A model generated the notes under the pieces. The model searched no databases. It was not told where the DNA came from and worked only from the letters and a program-made list of their open reading frames with translations. Shown in pieces: positions 45,144 through 53,879 of a stretch of DNA of 64,000 nucleotides. Origin of the DNA: Schlegelella_A sp038234975 (GTDB lineage: Bacteria > Pseudomonadota > Gammaproteobacteria > Burkholderiales > Burkholderiaceae_C); contig JBBSUK010000002.1 in the NCBI GenBank assembly GCA_038234975.1, forward strand, positions 8,051 to 72,050, given 5' to 3'. The position numbers were made by a program, and so were the translations under genes. The first letter of the stretch is position 1, and every line of letters begins with the position of its first letter.

Positions 45144-47522
45144 ATGACCCGTCATGCCAACCTCCTTGCCATGAGCGTCGACACGGCCAGCGCCGCTCTG
45201 GCGCTGCCGCTCCACGTCGCCGACCCGCCGCCACAGCGCGCGCGGCAGGTGCCGGCGCGCGCCGTTGCGCCCGCGCACCGATCGATGGCCACGCCGGACG
45301 ATCGCCCGGGCGACGGCGTTCGCGACATCGCCGCAGGCTTCACGCTGGAATGGGCGGGGATGCTTGCGGCGCTCGCGTGCGTCGGCGCCGCACTCGCTAC
45401 GTCGCTCTGGCATGCGCACGGCGCCGTCGAAGCGGCCGAACGCGACCGACTCGCCGTCCAGGCCCGCGTCGTCGACGAGAACGTGGCCCAGCAGATCGAC
45501 GGCGTCAACCGCGCCCTGGCCAGCGTTCGCGACGACTACCTCGCGACGTCGCCATGGAACGTGTCGACGGTGATGTCGGCCCGCCTGAAGTCGATCGCCG
45601 ACGCGCTCCCCGGCGTGCGCTCGATGGTGCTGCTCGACGCCGAGGGCAACGTCGGCGCCACCAGCGTCGGCCCGCTGATCGGTCGCGACTTCAGCGACCG
45701 CGACTACTTCCGCGCTGCCCGCAGCAGCCACGACGCGTCGACGCTGCACGTGGCCGCGCCGTACCGGACCTCGCTCGGCACCTGGACGATCGTCTTCACG
45801 CGCGCGATCGTGTCGCCGAGCGGCAGCTTCGTCGGCGTCGTGGCCGCGGCGCTGGAGCCCGAATACTTCGAGGTGCTGATGCGCTCGGTGCTGTACGCCC
45901 CCGACATGGCCGTCTCGCTCGGCCACAGCGACGGCAAGACCTTCGTGACCATGCCGCGCGACGATGCCCGCCCTGGCACCGGCGGCAGCGGCCCGCGACT
46001 GGCCGCAACGCGCGAGATCTCGCCCGGCGCGCTGCGGATGGACCGACCCCTCGTCGCCGCCGTCAGCCGCAGCGAGGCGGCGGTGTTTCGAGACTGGCAG
46101 CACCAGTCGTTCCAGTACGCCGCGTTTCTCGGCCTGCTCTGCGCCGGCGCCGCGTTCGGCCTGCACCGGGCGCAGGCGCGGCGGGTCGAGGTCGCGGCGC
46201 TGCGCACCGCCGCCAGCGCCGAGCGGCAGTCGCACGCCGCGCAGCTCGCGCTGGCCCTGCGCAGCGCCGACATGGGCCTGTGGGCCTGGGATCTCGCCAA
46301 CGACCGGTACACCTTCGACGCCACCGGCTCGCGCGATGTCGGTCTCGACATCGACGGCCCCGACCAGCTCGATCGCGACTGGCGACGGGCGATCCACAAC
46401 GCCGACCGGCCGCTCCTGATGGCCGCGGTGGAGGCGCACTTCCGCGGCGACGTCGAGACCTTCGACGCCGAGTTCCGCGTCCGCCACCACGACGGGTCGT
46501 GGATCTGGATGCACAGCCGCGGCAGGATCGTCGAGCGCGACGGGTTCGGCGCACCGTCGAAGATGGCCGGCACCCACCTCAACATCACCACGCGCAAGCG
46601 TGCCGAGGCGCGCATCGCCCGCACCGGCGAGATGCTGCGCCGTACCGGCGAGCTGGCCAACATCGGCGGCTGGGAGCTTGAGCTGGCGAGTGGCCGGCTC
46701 GAGTGGAGCGAACAGGTCTTTCGCATCCACGATCTCGACCTGGGCGAGGCGCCACCGCTCGACGGCTCCATCGCCTACTACGCGCCCGAGGCGCAGCCGC
46801 AGATCACGGCCGCCATCGAACTCGCCACCGCCGACGGCACGCCGTGGGACCTCGAGCTGGCGTTCGTCACGGCGCGCGGTCGGCCGCGCTGGGTGCGCAC
46901 GCAGGGCGTCGCGCTCATGGAAGACGGCAAGCCGTCGCGCCTGCTCTGCGCCCTGCAGGACGTCACCGAGCGCAAGACCACCGCACTCGAGCTGCTTCGG
47001 CTCAACGAGCAGCTGCAGCGGCTGTCGACGACCGATCCGCTCACCGAAGTCGGCAACCGGCGCCTGTTCGACCAGACACTGCACACCGAGTGGGCACGCG
47101 CGGCGCGGCGCGGCGAGCAGGTCGGCCTGCTGATGATCGACATCGACCACTTCAAGGAATACAACGACCACTACGGCCATCCGGCAGGCGACGCCTGCCT
47201 GCGCCAGGTGGCCAGGCTGGTCGGCGATGCGGTGCGGCGCGGCGGCGAGCTCGTCTCGCGCTACGGCGGCGAGGAGTTCGCGCTGCTGCTGCCCGGCGCC
47301 GCCCTAGGCGACGCGCTGCAGGCGGCCGAGCGCTGCAGCCAGCTCATCGCCGAAGCGAAGATCGAGCACCGCGCCTCGCCGATGTCGGCCTGGGTGACGG
47401 TGTCGATCGGCGCGGCGAGCCAGAGCGCGTCGTCGAACAGCCGCTGCGAAGGGCTCGTCGACATCGCCGACGCTGCGCTCTACCGCGCCAAGCGGTGCGG
47501 GCGCGGTCGCATCGAGTCCTGA
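45144..47522 (+). CDS. Membrane diguanylate cyclase with extracellular sensor and two PAS domains
   Basis: This 792-residue protein has a membrane helix near 70-90, an extracellular Cache-like domain (about 95-320; contains DRDYFRAARSS), a second helix near 325-345, two PAS domains (about 365-480 and 505-610) and a GGDEF domain (about 630-790). The active site reads GGEEF near residue 708, an active variant. Five residues before it is RGGE, a conservative change of the RxxD inhibitory site. It makes c-di-GMP in response to an external ligand. The start is uncertain: ATG 45144 is used, and 45171 and 45285 are alternatives. Confidence 0.9.
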   Translation: MTRHANLLAMSVDTASAALALPLHVADPPPQRARQVPARAVAPAHRSMATPDDRPGDGVRDIAAGFTLEWAGMLAALACVGAALATSLWHAHGAVEAAERDRLAVQARVVDENVAQQIDGVNRALASVRDDYLATSPWNVSTVMSARLKSIADALPGVRSMVLLDAEGNVGATSVGPLIGRDFSDRDYFRAARSSHDASTLHVAAPYRTSLGTWTIVFTRAIVSPSGSFVGVVAAALEPEYFEVLMRSVLYAPDMAVSLGHSDGKTFVTMPRDDARPGTGGSGPRLAATREISPGALRMDRPLVAAVSRSEAAVFRDWQHQSFQYAAFLGLLCAGAAFGLHRAQARRVEVAALRTAASAERQSHAAQLALALRSADMGLWAWDLANDRYTFDATGSRDVGLDIDGPDQLDRDWRRAIHNADRPLLMAAVEAHFRGDVETFDAEFRVRHHDGSWIWMHSRGRIVERDGFGAPSKMAGTHLNITTRKRAEARIARTGEMLRRTGELANIGGWELELASGRLEWSEQVFRIHDLDLGEAPPLDGSIAYYAPEAQPQITAAIELATADGTPWDLELAFVTARGRPRWVRTQGVALMEDGKPSRLLCALQDVTERKTTALELLRLNEQLQRLSTTDPLTEVGNRRLFDQTLHTEWARAARRGEQVGLLMIDIDHFKEYNDHYGHPAGDACLRQVARLVGDAVRRGGELVSRYGGEEFALLLPGAALGDALQAAERCSQLIAEAKIEHRASPMSAWVTVSIGAASQSASSNSRCEGLVDIADAALYRAKRCGRGRIES

Positions 47523-47529
47523 GGCGAAA

Positions 47530-47546
47530 GCCCGCGTTCAGCGGGC
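47530..47546. terminator. Short hairpin over a convergent stop codon
   Basis: GCCCGC (47530-47535) and GCGGGC (47541-47546) form a 6-bp stem with loop GTTCA. It lies 7 bases after the cyclase stop, and the loop and second arm cover the stop of the convergent DUF1304 gene. There is no clear T-run, so it is a weak or bidirectional terminator candidate. Confidence 0.4.
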
Positions 47547-47897
47547 GAGCAGCACCAGCACCGCCGCGATCGCCGCCGGCAGCGCCTGCACGACGAGAAT
47601 CCTGCGGCTGACGGTGAGCGCGCCATAGACGCCGGCCACGACCACGCAGCCGAGGAAGAAGAGCTTCACCGGATCGCCGGACACGCCCAGCCATACGCCC
47701 CAGACGAGCCCGACGGCGAGAAAGCCGTTGTAGAGGCCCTGGTTGCCGGCGAGCACCTTGGTCCTGGCCGCGTCCTCGGCGGTCTGGCCGAACGTGCGCA
47801 GCCCGATCGGCCGGTCCCACAGGAACATCTCGAGGACGAGGAACCAGGCGTGGAGCAGCGCGACCAGCACCGTCGCGATGTCGGCGGCGAGCCTCAC
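47538..47897 (-). CDS. DUF1304-family membrane protein
   Basis: This 119-residue protein has four hydrophobic helices. The pattern HAWFLVLEMFLWDRPIGLRTFG near the N-terminus and AGNQGLYNGFLAVGL in the second helix identify the DUF1304 family. Function is unknown. The GTG at 47897 overlaps the stop of the acyltransferase gene (GTGA), so the two are coupled, which hints at a link with lipid storage or membrane lipid change. Confidence 0.88.
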   Translation of the reverse strand: MRLAADIATVLVALLHAWFLVLEMFLWDRPIGLRTFGQTAEDAARTKVLAGNQGLYNGFLAVGLVWGVWLGVSGDPVKLFFLGCVVVAGVYGALTVSRRILVVQALPAAIAAVLVLLAR

Positions 47898-49483
47898 GAT
47901 GCGCCCGCCTGTGCAGCTGCGGCGCGCTGCGTGCGCGCGCGCGTGCGCACCGCTGCCGGCAGGCGCTTGGCTGGCGGCACACGTCGCTGGCGGGGCGTCG
48001 ATGCCTTCGCCGGCGGTGCCGCCGGCACGTCGGCCGCGGCGACGAGCTTGCGCAAGGTCTCCATCGCCCGCTCGATCTGCACGCCGATCGCGTGCACGTC
48101 GGGCACCGCGCGGCGGCAGGCGATCAGGCCGAAGCAGAGCCTGTCGACGTGGCTTTGCACGGTGATGTTGAGGGCGATCCCGTGGCCGACGATGGACACC
48201 GGGAAGTAGTCGGTCATCCTGGCGCCGGCGAGGAAGACCGGCACCTTCGATCCGGGCACGTTGGAGATGGCGACGTTGACGATGCGCAGCCAGTCGGCGA
48301 TGCGCGAACGGCCGTAGAGAGACGCCAGGCCGCTGATCAGCCACGGTGACCCGAGCGACGGAAAGTCGGTCGGGATCACGCCGCCGAACGTGCCCATCTG
48401 TCGCTTCATCGCCGCCGTGCCGCGGCGGATCGCGGCGAGCCGCGTGGCGGGGTCGGCGAACTCGGTGCCGAGGTCGATCAGGGTGCCGGCGACCTGGTTG
48501 TTCGAGCTCGTGTCGCCCTCGGCGCGCAGCGAGATCGGCACTCCGGCGACGAGCGATCGCTCGGGCAGTTCACCGCCTTCCTTCAGGTAGGCACGCAGCG
48601 CCGTGCTGCACAGCCAGAGCACGACATCGTTGATCGACGCGCCGAAGCGCTTGCCCATCGCCTTGACCTCGGGCAGCGGCAGCACCACCGCGGCGAAAGC
48701 GCGCTGGTTCGTGATCGAGCGGTTGAACGGCGTGGCCGGGGCGAGCTTCCAGCGATTCGGCGCTGCCGACGACTTGCGCTCGGTCCGCTCGTCGGCGGTC
48801 TCGGCGCGGCGCGCCGCAACCGCCTCGCCGAGCGCGCCGATGGCCGTTTTGGCCACCTTCGGCAGCAGCCTGGCGCCCTGCACGATCTGTCGCAGCTGGT
48901 TCTGCAGCGCCGCCGCCATCAACTCGGCGACGCCGAGCTGATAGGTGTTGGCGCGCGGCTCGCGCGGCGGCTTGACGACGCGTGGCTCGGGCGTCAGGTC
49001 GAACAGGCTGGTCGCCATCGCCACGCCGGCCTGCCCGTCGACCGCGGCGTGGTGCACCTTGCCGTAGAAACCGATGCGGCCGTCGGCGAGGCCCTCGATG
49101 ACGTAGAGCTCCCACAACGGCCGGCTGCGGTCGAGCAGCATGGAATGCAGACGCGCGACGAGTGACTCGAGCTGCGCGAGCGTGCCCGGCCTGGGCAGCA
49201 CCATGTAGCGCACGTGGTAGTCGATGTCGATGTCGTCGTCGTGAATCCAGACCGGGTTGGCGAGGTCGAACGGCATCAGCGCCAGCTTGCGCGTGAAGAC
49301 CGGCGCGAGGTGCATGCGCGTCGCGACATGCGCCTTCACCGTTTCGTACCAGCCTTCGCCGGGGTAGCCAGCCGGCGGCTCGAACAGGTTCAGGCTGCCG
49401 ACGTGCATCGGCATCTCGGCGCTTTCCATGTGCAGGAAGGCGCCGTCGACGATGCTCAGGTGCTTCATCTGGGTCACGCGCAT
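47894..49483 (-). CDS. Wax ester synthase/diacylglycerol acyltransferase (WS/DGAT) family protein
   Basis: This 529-residue protein has the active-site motif HHAAVDG (144-150; H145 and D149 catalytic). Other family landmarks are PMHVGSLNLFEPP near the N-terminus, SINDVVLWLC and ISNVPGS. The enzyme joins acyl-CoA to long alcohols or diacylglycerol to make storage lipid. The last 45 residues form a Lys/Arg/Ala/Pro-rich tail, unusual for the family and resembling histone H1-like tails. The ATG at 49483 is used; 49468 is another option. It is divergent from the gentisate dioxygenase gene. Confidence 0.92.
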   Translation of the reverse strand: MRVTQMKHLSIVDGAFLHMESAEMPMHVGSLNLFEPPAGYPGEGWYETVKAHVATRMHLAPVFTRKLALMPFDLANPVWIHDDDIDIDYHVRYMVLPRPGTLAQLESLVARLHSMLLDRSRPLWELYVIEGLADGRIGFYGKVHHAAVDGQAGVAMATSLFDLTPEPRVVKPPREPRANTYQLGVAELMAAALQNQLRQIVQGARLLPKVAKTAIGALGEAVAARRAETADERTERKSSAAPNRWKLAPATPFNRSITNQRAFAAVVLPLPEVKAMGKRFGASINDVVLWLCSTALRAYLKEGGELPERSLVAGVPISLRAEGDTSSNNQVAGTLIDLGTEFADPATRLAAIRRGTAAMKRQMGTFGGVIPTDFPSLGSPWLISGLASLYGRSRIADWLRIVNVAISNVPGSKVPVFLAGARMTDYFPVSIVGHGIALNITVQSHVDRLCFGLIACRRAVPDVHAIGVQIERAMETLRKLVAAADVPAAPPAKASTPRQRRVPPAKRLPAAVRTRARTQRAAAAQAGAS

Positions 49484-49602
49484 GCTCTTCGGCCCGGGTC
49501 GCCCGTTGTACCGCGCGCCTCGCAGTCCGGCCAGCGGGCTTGCACGGGGCCCGGGGCGAGGCGACATACTGGGCGACGTTCCCTCTGCGAAGGACCCCGA
49601 CC

Positions 49603-50670
49603 GTGGACGCCTTCACCACCACCACGCCGACCGCTGCCGACGCCCGCAAGGCCTTCTACGAGCGCATCGACCGGCTGCACATGACGCCGCTGTGGGAGGT
49701 GCTCGGCGCGCTCGTGCCGAAGGCGCCGACCAGCCCGGTCGCGCCGGCCATATGGCACTACGACGACGTGCGGCCGCACGTGATGGAGGCCGGCCGGCTC
49801 ATCACGGCCGAGGAAGCCGAGCGGCGCGTGCTGGTGCTCGAGAACCCGTCGCTGCGCGGCCGCTCGTCGATCACGCAGTCGATCTACGCCGGCCTGCAGC
49901 TGATCCTTCCGGGCGAAGTCGCGCCGGCGCACCGTCACACGCAGTCGGCGCTGCGCCTCGTGCTCGACGGTGAAGGTGCCTACACCGCGGTCGACGGCGA
50001 GCGCACCACCATGCGCTACGGCGACTTCATCATCACGCCGTCGTGGACGTTCCACGACCACGGCAACGACGGAGGCGAGCCCGTCGTCTGGCTCGACGGC
50101 CTCGACATCCCGCTCGTGCACTTCCTCGACGCCGGCTTCGCCGAGAAGTCGGGGGCGAAAACGCAGGCCGAGGCGCGGCCTGAAGGCGATGCCCTCGCGC
50201 GCTACGGCTCGGGCCTCCTGCCGATGGACCACGCGCCGCAGCCGCACGAGCCGTCGCGCATGTTCGTCTACCCGTACGCGCGAACCCGCGAGGCGCTCGC
50301 CGCCATCGCCCGCGGCGCACCGGACGCGCACCACGGCCACCGGCTGCAGTTCACCAATCCGGCCACCGGACGGTCGCCGATGCCGACGATCGGCACCTAC
50401 ATCCAGCGTTTGCCGAAGCGCTTCGAGACCCGGCCGAGCCGCAGCAGCGATTCGACGGTGCACGTGTGCCTCGACGGCGGCGGCGAGGCGAGGATCGTTG
50501 CGCCCGACGGCGGCGAGGTCCGCCACCCGTTCGGCCCGCGCGACGTCTTCGTGGTGCCGTCTTGGCACGCCGTGTCGTTGCGTGCGGCCGGCTGCGAGAC
50601 GACCCTGTTCGGCTTTTCCGATCGGCCCGTGCAGCAGGTGCTCGGGATGTGGCGCGAGGCGTTGCTCTGA
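49603..50670 (+). CDS. Gentisate 1,2-dioxygenase
   Basis: This 355-residue bicupin enzyme has iron ligands H110, H112 and H151 in the first cupin (AHRHTQSALR and FHDHGN). The family signature GDFIITPSWTFHDHG is complete. It opens the ring of gentisate (2,5-dihydroxybenzoate) to maleylpyruvate. The GTG at 49603 is taken as start because GAAGGA lies about 9 bases before it and the protein then has the family's usual N-terminus. Maleylpyruvate isomerase and fumarylpyruvate hydrolase genes are not in this window, so the pathway is completed elsewhere. Confidence 0.93.
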   Translation: MDAFTTTTPTAADARKAFYERIDRLHMTPLWEVLGALVPKAPTSPVAPAIWHYDDVRPHVMEAGRLITAEEAERRVLVLENPSLRGRSSITQSIYAGLQLILPGEVAPAHRHTQSALRLVLDGEGAYTAVDGERTTMRYGDFIITPSWTFHDHGNDGGEPVVWLDGLDIPLVHFLDAGFAEKSGAKTQAEARPEGDALARYGSGLLPMDHAPQPHEPSRMFVYPYARTREALAAIARGAPDAHHGHRLQFTNPATGRSPMPTIGTYIQRLPKRFETRPSRSSDSTVHVCLDGGGEARIVAPDGGEVRHPFGPRDVFVVPSWHAVSLRAAGCETTLFGFSDRPVQQVLGMWREALL

Positions 50671-50674
50671 CCGG

Positions 50675-52051
50675 TCACACGAACCCGAGGTTGCGCTGCG
50701 AGGCGTTCCAGTTGACGAGGCTGGGCAGCACCGTCAGCAGGTCGGCGTCGGCGATGCCGAACCACGTGCCGAGCGTGGCGGCGAGCTGATCGACGGAGGT
50801 CGTCGGCAGGAGCCGGCCCTGGCCGACATCGTCCGGGCCGTCGTTGGCGACGACCGGCGCGGCGCCGTAGTAGCGGCCACCCCGGACCGCGCCGCCGAGC
50901 ACGAAGTGCATGCCGCCCCAGCCGTGGTCCGAACCGTCGTTCGCCGTCAGCGTGCGGCCGAAATCGGAAGCGGTGAACGTGGTCACCCGGTCGGCGACGC
51001 CGAGCTCGATCGTCGCCTGGTGGAACGATGACAGCGCGCCCGCCACCGTCGTCAGCAGCCCGGGGTGAATCGACGCGAGGCCGTCGTGGTTGTCGAAGCC
51101 GCCGGCCGAGACGAAGAACACCTGGCGCTTCGTTTGGGTGGTGCCCGCCGTCGAGATCATGCGGGCGACGAACTTCAGCTGGTCGGCGAGGCCGTTGGCG
51201 GTCGGAAACACGGTTGTCAACGGCGGCGCGCCGGCGAGCGCGGCGGTGAGCACGCCGCCGGCGTCGATCGAGCGCGACGTGACCCTCGCGTACTCGTTCT
51301 CGAACAGGTGCGCGTGAGGCGCGGTGACGATGGAGCGCAACGCCGTCGAGCACGCGGCCGATCCGAACAGCGGTGACTGCAGCCCGGTGAACTGCACCGG
51401 CCCCGCCGTCGACACCTGGTACTGCACGGCGCTCCTGCCGGAGAGGAAGACCGCGTTGCCGGAGACGTTGACGCAGGTGAAGGTCGCGTTGCCGTTGCCG
51501 GCGGCAAACAGGTCGCCCATGCGGCCACCCCAGCCCGACGTCGCGCCTTCGGGCGACGACGACTGCCACACCGACTGCTGGTCGTTGTGCGAGAAGAGCT
51601 TGGGCGGCAGGGGCACCGACTTCGCGGTGTACTGCGCCTTCGTCGTCGGCTGCACCAGCGTGCCCACGTTGAGCAGCACGCCCATCTTGCCGGCCGCGAA
51701 GATCGGCAGCAGCGGCGCGAGCTCGGGGGCGAGGGCGTACTGCCGGCCGCCCGGCAGTGGCGTCGTCGGCGCCAGCGTCGTCGCGACGAGGTCGCTCGCG
51801 GCATAGGCGAGCGTCGGCCGCATGCCCTGGTAGGCGGCGTAGCTCGGCGCGTCGGCCGGCACCAGCGTGTTGCCGTGGTCGTTGCCACCGTAGAGGAAGA
51901 CGCAGACGAGCGCCTTGTAGTCGGAGGCGCTCTGCGCGGCGGCCTCGCCGAGTATCGCCAGGTTCAGCGCCCACGGCGCGGCGCTGCCGGCCAGCGAGAG
52001 CGCCGAGGCGCGTTGCAGGAAGGCACGGCGGGATGCGGTCGGTCGGTTCAT
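50675..52051 (-). CDS. Secreted DUF1501 protein with Tat signal
   Basis: This 458-residue protein has a Tat signal (SRRAFLQRAS, then a hydrophobic stretch) and the DUF1501 core. The core contains LVCVFLYGGNDHGNTLVP, FSAGGFDNHDG, TTFTASDFGRT and DHGWGGMHFVLGGAV, where the His/Asp residues resemble sulphatase/alkaline-phosphatase-type metal sites. AGGAG lies about 9 bases before the ATG. It pairs with the DUF1800 gene (13 bases upstream), a widespread partnership of exported proteins whose function is unknown. Confidence 0.9.
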   Translation of the reverse strand: MNRPTASRRAFLQRASALSLAGSAAPWALNLAILGEAAAQSASDYKALVCVFLYGGNDHGNTLVPADAPSYAAYQGMRPTLAYAASDLVATTLAPTTPLPGGRQYALAPELAPLLPIFAAGKMGVLLNVGTLVQPTTKAQYTAKSVPLPPKLFSHNDQQSVWQSSSPEGATSGWGGRMGDLFAAGNGNATFTCVNVSGNAVFLSGRSAVQYQVSTAGPVQFTGLQSPLFGSAACSTALRSIVTAPHAHLFENEYARVTSRSIDAGGVLTAALAGAPPLTTVFPTANGLADQLKFVARMISTAGTTQTKRQVFFVSAGGFDNHDGLASIHPGLLTTVAGALSSFHQATIELGVADRVTTFTASDFGRTLTANDGSDHGWGGMHFVLGGAVRGGRYYGAAPVVANDGPDDVGQGRLLPTTSVDQLAATLGTWFGIADADLLTVLPSLVNWNASQRNLGFV

Positions 52052-52064
52052 CGCGGTCGCTCCT

Positions 52065-53759
52065 TCACTTGAGGACGATGGTTTCTGGCGACGCGAGCAC
52101 CAGCAGCACGGCGGCCTTGGCGCGCAGCAGGCGCGCCGCGTCGGTTCCGGCCGCCATCGTCTGCACCGCCGACGCGATGGTGGCGGCAGTCGACGCACCG
52201 ACCTGCCCGGCGGCGAGGACGGCAACCACCTCGGCGACCAGCGCGGTCGCGTCGTCGGCGATCGCGGTCAGGCCCGAGTAGTCGGCCATCAACCCGGCCA
52301 GCGTGCCGCCGACGGCGCGCTGCAGGTAGTTCACCGTGCCGACCACCGACGACTCGTTGGTGATCTGGAACTCGGGGGCGACCAGCGAGGCGCTGGCGAT
52401 CGAGGTGTTCGGCGGTACGTAGCCCGGGCGAAAGAAGTTGAAGACCGAAGGCGAGCGCAGCGGGCTCTGGCCGAGCTGCGTCGCCGGGTCGGAGGTGTTG
52501 CCCAGCCAGGCGCCGCTCGGCGAGCTCACCGCGTACGCACGCGCCCAGCCCGCCAGACGCAGGATCGGCTCGCGCAGCTTGCCCGACGTGGCGGCGGCCG
52601 GCGCGGCGCGCGCCTCGGCGTCGAGCAGGATCGCCTTGACGACCGCGCCGAGGTTGCCGCGTGCGCCGGTCGCATCGGCGCCGAACACCGCTGCGACGCG
52701 GCCGACGTATGCCGCGCTCGGATTGCTCGTGACGAGCCGCTGGATCAGCTGGCGGGAAAGGAACGGCGCGACGTTCGGGTGCGAGCAGATCGTGTCGAGC
52801 GCCGTGGTGAGCGCCGCCGTCGCGTCGCTTCCGGCGGCGACCGTCGTTCCCAGAAAGGCCTTGGCTCCCGTTTCGTAGCGCGACGCGATGTTGAGCATCG
52901 GCCGGCGAACGAAGTCGGGCGTCGCCGTCGCGGCACTGCCGGCGAGGCCGGCGTAGTCGAACTCCCAGCCGGTGAAGACGCGGGCCAGCCCGGTGACGTC
53001 GCTCTGCATGTAGGTCGGCGTCGCGGTCGGCGTGCCGTCGGCGGCGAGCTGGACGAGGCCGATCGTGAACAGCTGCATCAGCTCGCGCGCGTAGTTCTCG
53101 TCGGGCAGCGCCCCGGTGGCCGGGTTGGCCTTGCGGCTGCCGCGGTAGGTCAGGTAGGTGCCCATCGCCGGGCTGAGCGACACCTGCTGCATGAGCGCGC
53201 GATGGCTGCCGAAGATGCCGGCCTCGAGCAGGTCGAGCCACGCCGCCGCCGCGAACTGCCGCCAGCCGATACCCGCCAGCCCGTCGATCGACGTGACGAC
53301 GATCTCCGACAGCGCGAGCGTCACCCGCTGGCGCAGCGTGTCGGGCGACGAGAGCAGCTTTTTCCAGGCGACGCTGTCGAAGCCGGCCTGGTTGTTCTTG
53401 TAGGCGATGTCGGCGTAGCCGGCGGCGACGAGCGCGTCCCAGCGCGTCTGCGACGGCACCGTCGCCATCTGCTCGTCGATCCACGCCGCGTAGCCGATCG
53501 CCTGGACACGGGCGATCTGCGCGCGGTCGGCCCCCATCGACGCCTGGGCGAGGAAGCGCGATGCCTCGGCGACGGTCGGGGCGGGGGCACCGCCGGTTCC
53601 GGAGCCGCCGCCCGAGCCGGAGCCCGAGTTGCCTTCGTCGCCCGACCCTCCGCCGCCTCCGCAGGCGGCCAGCACCGCGGCGGCCGCGGCGGCGATCGTC
53701 GCGGTCGACACCGTCGCCACCGGCCGCGCCTCCAGCGGCGCGTCGAGCGTGTCGTTCAT
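52065..53759 (-). CDS. DUF1800 secreted protein, putative lipoprotein
   Basis: This 564-residue protein has a possible lipobox LAAC near residue 33, followed by a Gly/Ser-rich low-complexity linker (about 34-58). The DUF1800 body includes RFLAQASMGAD at its start, RQRVTLALSEI, LPDENYARELMQLFTIG and a GTWEFDYAG-like segment. The pattern is mainly helical. Its role is unknown, and it always occurs with a DUF1501 partner in bacteria I can recall. The ATG at 53759 precedes the export segment directly. Confidence 0.88.
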   Translation of the reverse strand: MNDTLDAPLEARPVATVSTATIAAAAAAVLAACGGGGGSGDEGNSGSGSGGGSGTGGAPAPTVAEASRFLAQASMGADRAQIARVQAIGYAAWIDEQMATVPSQTRWDALVAAGYADIAYKNNQAGFDSVAWKKLLSSPDTLRQRVTLALSEIVVTSIDGLAGIGWRQFAAAAWLDLLEAGIFGSHRALMQQVSLSPAMGTYLTYRGSRKANPATGALPDENYARELMQLFTIGLVQLAADGTPTATPTYMQSDVTGLARVFTGWEFDYAGLAGSAATATPDFVRRPMLNIASRYETGAKAFLGTTVAAGSDATAALTTALDTICSHPNVAPFLSRQLIQRLVTSNPSAAYVGRVAAVFGADATGARGNLGAVVKAILLDAEARAAPAAATSGKLREPILRLAGWARAYAVSSPSGAWLGNTSDPATQLGQSPLRSPSVFNFFRPGYVPPNTSIASASLVAPEFQITNESSVVGTVNYLQRAVGGTLAGLMADYSGLTAIADDATALVAEVVAVLAAGQVGASTAATIASAVQTMAAGTDAARLLRAKAAVLLVLASPETIVLK

Positions 53760-53879
53760 GGTGGTCCTCCGCGTCGACAGGCGGACAGTGTCGGCCCCGG
53801 CCGCCGCGTTCGCATGTACGAATGCAAGGCGCGTGTAAACGGTCGTAAACGGCGCGCCGAGGTGTGACCCGGCGGCGCC

